Below, piece after piece: positions 7,623-11,927 of a stretch of 11,927 nucleotides of DNA. The notes beneath the pieces are model-generated. The model was not told the DNA's origin. It did not search any database and worked only from the letters and a program-made list of their open reading frames with translations. Every line of letters starts with the position of its first letter. The stretch's first letter is position 1. Where the stretch lies: NCBI GenBank assembly GCA_007129635.1, contig SKVE01000426.1, positions 1 through 11,927 of the forward strand. Reading direction: 5' to 3'. The stretch comes from Planctomycetaceae bacterium. Lineage in GTDB: Bacteria; Planctomycetota; Planctomycetia; Pirellulales; Pirellulaceae. Made by a program: the position numbers and the translations under genes.

Positions 7623-10600
7623 TCAATCGCCCAGGCACAGCAATTTGCCGTTTTCCGTGGCCAGGAAGAGTTGTCCGTTGGCGGCTGCCAGCCCGTCCCA
7701 TAACGGCAGGTCTGCCATGGCGTATTCGGCCAGGATCTGGCCGCTGCTGGCCGATACGGCCAGCAGCAGGGCACCGCGAGCCCCGCGATTGGCGTCATCC
7801 TGAGCCTGGAACTGCGCTTCCCAATGGGGAGTCAGGCGGGCGGTGAATGCCGCGTCTTCATCCAGCAGATCGGGCGGCCCTGCCACGAACAGCCGGTCGC
7901 CCGCCTTGGTCATGGCACGGACGAGAATGGGGAGATCACGGTTCCATTTGTGTTCGACGAAGAAGCGCGCTTCGGCGGCACGGCGAGTGGCCTCGAATCG
8001 CAACGCCTTGCCGAATTTGCCTTCCACCGCTGCGATCCCCACGACGTTGCCGTGGTGCGCCTTGCCGGACATGTCGCTGGCGGTTCCGTCGTCGAACGTC
8101 GCGTGGAACACCAGCTCCGCTTGAGCTGTCTGCGTATCCTCGGGACCTTCGGCGGCATGACGAGCGATCTCGTCGTCGGTGACTTCGCCGAAGTAAACCT
8201 TGACATCGTCGATCCAACCGCCCAGCGGAAACGGGCTGCGATAATCGCCCACGCTGCTGTCCTCGTCAGAGCCGATCTCCATGGTTTGTAAGGGTTCTGC
8301 GGCGATCAAGCGAGGTACTTTTTCGGTACCCATCAGTCGTCCATCGACGAAGATCTTCAGCCGCTTGTCTGCGGTCAAGACGCCTGCCAGGTGGTGCCAT
8401 TGGTTCAGGACTTTTCGACCGCTGGCCGCGACCGAGAACAGATCGTTTTGAGAGCGGATCATGAACTGCGGCACGCCGCCTTGGACCACCAGGGCGAAAC
8501 CATTAGCCGGGCCTCCGCGAGCGACCACCACGCCGTTCGGCCGATCGACCTTGACCCAGGCTTCGACCGCCAGCGGCTTGCCGGTCGGATCCAGTGCTGG
8601 CGTGTTCGCAACCTGGACCACCTTGGATGGTTCCCCGCGACGGTCCAACGGCGGCTGCAACGGGACGCGGTCCGCACAGAACAACTGGTGTTCCAGCGGC
8701 GTCGTCCAGCGGTAAAACTCGGGCTTCCGCCCGAATCCGTAAACATTCTCGTGATCGAAAACCAGAATCCTTCCCGACGGTGCGTACCGGCCGGCTTGAT
8801 GATAGCCCGCGTGTCCGCCCGCGAAACTGCGCCCGAAGACCCAGTACGAGCGATGGAACCAGTCGCCGTCGATGAAGCCGTCGAACGGCGCGAACAGATG
8901 GGCTGTGTCACCGCGTTGAACCGAGCCTTGTCCGGCCGGATCGCCGCTGTGCGGTCCCAGATCGCCGCGGTTGCCTTCTTTGTCCAGAACCTGCGACTTC
9001 AGGTAGACGTGATTCCCGTCGCTGGAGAGGATGTCGTTTAATCCCACGGGCAGGTTCAAGACTTTGGTTCGGACCTGAAGATTATCGCCCGTCTCGGGAT
9101 CGATGTCGTCGAAATGTTGTTCGCCCAGCAAGCGGCCCGTCGTCGGATCGAGAATGACCAGACGCAGGCCGCCGTCCAGGAACACGCTACGTCCCGCGAC
9201 GGTGTACAGACGCCCGTCTTCGATCAAGACGCTGCCTCGCAAAGGCCAAATCGACTCGACCTGTTCGTAAGCCACCATACGCCGATCGCAGAACGCGGCC
9301 AGGTAACGCCAAGCCAACTGGCCATCCTCCGCGCGCAGACAGTACACCCAGCCATCGGCCGAACCGAAATAGACACCGCCCTGGTGCACGGTCGGCGGCG
9401 AATCGATCCGCCCACCGGCCGTGAACGACCAGAGCAATTCGCCTGTCTGCTCGCACAACGCATGGACGGTATGGCGGTCGACGGCTGCGGTCAACACGCG
9501 GCCAGCGGCGATCACGGGCGGCGTCAGCCGGGTTTGCAGATCCACCTGCCATTTGGGCCGCATGGTGGATGGCCCCTCCGAGTCCGTTGCACCGCTCCGG
9601 CCATTGTCGCCGCGGTACGTTGGCCAATCCGCTCGGCCGACATGGGCCTCTGCCGCGCCGGCCAGTTGCCCATAAGCTGGGCCTGCTTCCAAACGCAGTG
9701 CTTCTTCGGTCACCTGGATCGCGTGACCGTCTGCGGGTGCCGGAGCCAGGGCATTGAAGCCGAACAGTTTGACTTCGGGATAACACGCGCAATTGCTAGG
9801 CGGAGCATAGATCAGCCCGTTACACGGCATGATGCCGTACAAACAGCCGCCGCGGACCCAGTGATGGATGTCCCAACTCTGCTGGTCCAAATCCAGAAAC
9901 TCGATCCCGGTGCGCGACATCAGCAGGAAACGGTCGGTCGCTTTGCCGCGATAACAGCGGTGATGAAACCAATAGGTGTCGACATCCGGGCCGAATTCGT
10001 TCTTCACTTCGCCCGTCTGAACATCCCGGCCGGTAAACACCCCCGAGTAATTGCCCCCGGTGGTCTCGCCCGCCCACACCAAGCCGCCCACGACCAGCAG
10101 ATCCTCGGCGGACATGTACCCACCTTGCGGATGGTAAGCCGTCCACAGCACCTCGCCGGTCTCGGCACGCATCGCCGTCATCGAGTCCTGGCCGCCTCGG
10201 TGCGGAACCATCTTTTCGCCACCCGCAAACAGCACCACGCCGTCATGCACCACCAGCGTCGGCGTGAAGAAGGTTTGCATCACCGACCAGCGGCTGACCG
10301 GCTGCTTCCACAATTCGTCACCGTTGCTGCGGTCCAGGCAGACGACCGACTGGCCGTCATGAAAGTAGACTCGCTGTTCGTCCACAGCCAGGGTCGTCGG
10401 CATCACGACCGATTCACGCTGCCAGAGCGTCGCGCCGGAATCGGCGTCGACCGCCAGGATACGGCGCGGGTCCAGATTGAAGCGGACACCGCCGTCGAGT
10501 CTACGTGCCGCTTGAACGCTTTCGAATTCGAGCTGATTGTCGGGGCGATTTACCTTCAAGAACAGCACGCCATCATCGAACAGAATTTCCTCGGTAGCCG

Positions 10601-11519
10601 CCGTCTGCTCGTACCGCTGCCGCGTGTGGCCTGTGGCGGCGTCTACCCGCTCCAACGGCGCATCGATCGCCGGCGTGAAGAACACGTCTTTGCCCACGGC
10701 CACCAGCCGTCGCGGCAGGTCTCCGGGCCCGCTCTTCAACGCATAATGATGCGTGAACCAACGTCCCATCGGCTTGCTCCACAGCAGCGTGCCGTTGAAC
10801 GCATCGCGCGCCACCAGTTGCCAGTCCGCCGGCAGGAAGATGGACCAGCGCGAGCCCATATCGACGATCGAGAACACCTGAGGGCCGTTGCTGACCATCG
10901 CGCTGACACTGGCCATGTGATCGTGGTGCCGCGAGTAACGCGGGCCGGCGGTCCATTGCAACCGTCGCGGCATGTCGACCACCGTATCGCGAGCCACCGC
11001 GTTGTTCGACGGGTTGTGCAGGAAATGAGTCCATACGTCGATCTCGTCGGGCCGCGCCTTGACCGACCGCTGCCACGTATCGCCGCTGCGGACCACGAGT
11101 GTTCCCTCTGGCACCAAAACGCGTAGCATTTCCTCGCGATCCAACTGGTGCGGCTGGTGAACGATCAGCACGTTCACCACATTGTCGATCAGCGGCAGAT
11201 GGCGCCCGTCGAACCGATCGGCCGACACCTGGCCGTAATCCCCCGCCGCTTGGATCGTCCGACGAGCCGCGTTCACGACCACCTGATCGGCATCCAATGC
11301 CAAAACTCGTAACCCGTCGTGCAATCGTAACGCCGCAATCTCGTCCGGCGATTGGCAGCCGATCAACACCACCAACCCGCCGGACACCTGCTCCTGCTTC
11401 AGCACATCGGCCGGCGTCTCGGCCGAGCCGTAGGCAGGCCAACCGAAACAAAGTGCCGCCAGCCAGGACACCAGCCCCCCGTTCCGAGCCCAAGACCGCA
11501 AACCGCAGCGATGCAACAT
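7623..11519 (-). CDS. Secreted PQQ-type beta-propeller protein with methyltransferase-like N-terminus and LamG-like insert
   Basis: A 1298-residue protein ending at TGA (7625-7623). The signal peptide is about 1-33 (GLVSWLAALCFGWPAYGSA, cleavage likely after A33). Residues 47-145 look like a Rossmann methyltransferase fold: VVLIGC, then VLALDAD with the acidic residue, then GTLVVR. The glycine motif is degenerate, so activity is doubtful. DVWTHFLHNPSNNAVARD (161-178) is, from memory, a family hallmark in planctomycetes. PQQ/BamB-like blades run from about 185 to 600 (DAFNGTLLW, DADSGATLW, RAETGEVLW) and restart at DWPTYRGDNGRSG (631) to about 940. Residues 975-1178 are a LamG-like sandwich (AVEAWVKVD, WHHLAGVL, GWIDDVKVYFG). 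The last strands (GQILAEY, GQLFLATENGKLLCLG) return to propeller sequence. The function is unknown; a surface binding or scaffold role is inferred. It converges on the large hybrid gene with 18 bp between stop codons and no visible terminator. Confidence 0.8.
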   Translation of the reverse strand: MLHRCGLRSWARNGGLVSWLAALCFGWPAYGSAETPADVLKQEQVSGGLVVLIGCQSPDEIAALRLHDGLRVLALDADQVVVNAARRTIQAAGDYGQVSADRFDGRHLPLIDNVVNVLIVHQPHQLDREEMLRVLVPEGTLVVRSGDTWQRSVKARPDEIDVWTHFLHNPSNNAVARDTVVDMPRRLQWTAGPRYSRHHDHMASVSAMVSNGPQVFSIVDMGSRWSIFLPADWQLVARDAFNGTLLWSKPMGRWFTHHYALKSGPGDLPRRLVAVGKDVFFTPAIDAPLERVDAATGHTRQRYEQTAATEEILFDDGVLFLKVNRPDNQLEFESVQAARRLDGGVRFNLDPRRILAVDADSGATLWQRESVVMPTTLAVDEQRVYFHDGQSVVCLDRSNGDELWKQPVSRWSVMQTFFTPTLVVHDGVVLFAGGEKMVPHRGGQDSMTAMRAETGEVLWTAYHPQGGYMSAEDLLVVGGLVWAGETTGGNYSGVFTGRDVQTGEVKNEFGPDVDTYWFHHRCYRGKATDRFLLMSRTGIEFLDLDQQSWDIHHWVRGGCLYGIMPCNGLIYAPPSNCACYPEVKLFGFNALAPAPADGHAIQVTEEALRLEAGPAYGQLAGAAEAHVGRADWPTYRGDNGRSGATDSEGPSTMRPKWQVDLQTRLTPPVIAAGRVLTAAVDRHTVHALCEQTGELLWSFTAGGRIDSPPTVHQGGVYFGSADGWVYCLRAEDGQLAWRYLAAFCDRRMVAYEQVESIWPLRGSVLIEDGRLYTVAGRSVFLDGGLRLVILDPTTGRLLGEQHFDDIDPETGDNLQVRTKVLNLPVGLNDILSSDGNHVYLKSQVLDKEGNRGDLGPHSGDPAGQGSVQRGDTAHLFAPFDGFIDGDWFHRSYWVFGRSFAGGHAGYHQAGRYAPSGRILVFDHENVYGFGRKPEFYRWTTPLEHQLFCADRVPLQPPLDRRGEPSKVVQVANTPALDPTGKPLAVEAWVKVDRPNGVVVARGGPANGFALVVQGGVPQFMIRSQNDLFSVAASGRKVLNQWHHLAGVLTADKRLKIFVDGRLMGTEKVPRLIAAEPLQTMEIGSDEDSSVGDYRSPFPLGGWIDDVKVYFGEVTDDEIARHAAEGPEDTQTAQAELVFHATFDDGTASDMSGKAHHGNVVGIAAVEGKFGKALRFEATRRAAEARFFVEHKWNRDLPILVRAMTKAGDRLFVAGPPDLLDEDAAFTARLTPHWEAQFQAQDDANRGARGALLLAVSASSGQILAEYAMADLPLWDGLAAANGQLFLATENGKLLCLGD

Positions 11520-11525
11520 GGCAAG

Positions 11526-11531
11526 CTCCTT
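11526..11531 (-). promoter_or_regulatory. Ribosome binding site for the 1298-residue propeller gene
   Basis: On the minus strand AAGGAG sits six bases before ATG 11519, preceded by further A residues. It fixes this start, which is followed by a well-formed signal peptide. Confidence 0.85.
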
Positions 11532-11765
11532 TCCCGATAAACTGCCCTTCCGGCAAACTTCGTCGTCCCGGTTCTGCCGGCTTCACGAGCCAACGTGCGA
11601 GCACCCGTTGCCCGCTTCCACACGAATGTCGATGGGCGTCCACACCGACACACGCTGCGGTAGAAGACGCACCATCGCTTCAGTCTAAAAGACCGCCTGC
11701 CTGCCTGTCTATCAAGAAGTCCGTAAATTTCTGAGATTTCGCCGCACAAGGCACGATCAACCTCG
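11532..11765. other. Upstream region of the propeller gene, no gene recognised
   Basis: This stretch should contain the promoter of the minus-strand propeller gene. On the minus strand a TTGATA lies around 11710-11715, but no -10 box follows at the usual spacing, so I do not call a promoter. A small TGCC tandem (about 11695-11706) is visible. Frames crossing the region show no protein motifs. Confidence 0.4.
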
Positions 11766-11927
11766 AATGACTCCGGCTCTGCTTCGAGGACGAGCGGGGT
11801 CGGTTGGATGCCCGCGACGGTCCGGAGATGGCCGAGCGGTCATTCGCCGGCAGCGACCAAGGCGGCGCGAACGGACAGGGGTTGACCTACGCCAACCCGA
11901 TCCACACGGTGCTGGACCAACTGAAAA
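11766..11927 (+). pseudogene. Frameshifted C-terminal piece of a trypsin-like serine protease, running off the window
   Basis: The last stretch, from 11828, reads MAERSFAGSDQGGANGQGL and continues TYANPIHTVLDQLK. From memory this resembles the C-terminal end of bacterial trypsin-like peptidases, where an F-A-G-x-x-x-G-G-A-N segment is followed by L-T-Y-A-N-P-I. The same frame extends back only to 11771, where it meets TGA (11768-11770). In the frame one base off, 11766-11780 reads NDSGS, like the catalytic serine motif GDSGS, placed just before FEDERGR of the other frame. One indel near 11776-11782 would join them. Nothing resembling the His and Asp parts of the catalytic triad is visible upstream, so this looks like a truncated, decaying copy. 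Chance similarity remains possible because only about 50 codons are seen. Confidence 0.4.

Noticed and set aside
9114..11126. 670-codon plus-strand frame opposite the propeller gene
   Set aside because: Rich in His, Arg, Gln and Ala with no recognisable motif or ribosome site. It is the typical antisense shadow of a high-GC gene, and the minus strand carries a signal peptide and family motifs.

Overview
The window is high-GC bacterial DNA carrying large secreted proteins of types that are frequent in Planctomycetes: a neutral-ceramidase-like enzyme, a Tat-exported oligogalacturonate-lyase-like propeller, a giant multidomain carbohydrate-active protein, and a long PQQ-propeller/LamG protein of a type I associate with planctomycete genomes. 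The assignment to a planctomycete (Pirellula-like) rests on gene content and style only; no rRNA or marker gene is present.

Layout. Positions 2-1165 (+) hold the 3' part of a ceramidase-like gene whose start lies outside the window. A perfect 30-bp inverted repeat (1214-1243 / 1282-1311) fills the gap before a Tat-signal, oligogalacturonate-lyase-like gene at 1360-2601 (+). A 332-bp gap follows, with short repeats and a possible gene remnant. The gene at 2934-7604 (+) encodes 1556 residues: a signal peptide, a GH141-like right-handed beta-helix, a golvesin-like domain, a chondroitinase-type N-terminal beta-sandwich, an alpha/alpha-toroid lyase-like region and C-terminal beta-sandwiches. It converges, with 18 bp between stop codons, on the 1298-residue minus-strand gene at 7623-11519. 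The right edge (11766-11927, +) carries what looks like the C-terminus of a trypsin-like protease broken by a frameshift.

How the genes may work together. Everything readable appears to be exported. The middle two genes fit acidic polysaccharide breakdown (pectin-like uronic oligomers, fucose- or xylose-bearing side chains, uronate polymers). The ceramidase-like and propeller/LamG proteins could act at the cell surface. Because spacing between genes is wide, an operon is not shown.

The most notable observation is that the 1556-residue gene appears to be a mosaic. Hand counting gives CTC for 18 of 44 leucines in the first ~748 residues but 6 of 75 in the remainder, and the neighbouring gene also uses CTC rarely. 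The switch falls at the end of the golvesin-like domain, which suggests that a transferred glycosidase gene was joined to a resident lyase gene.
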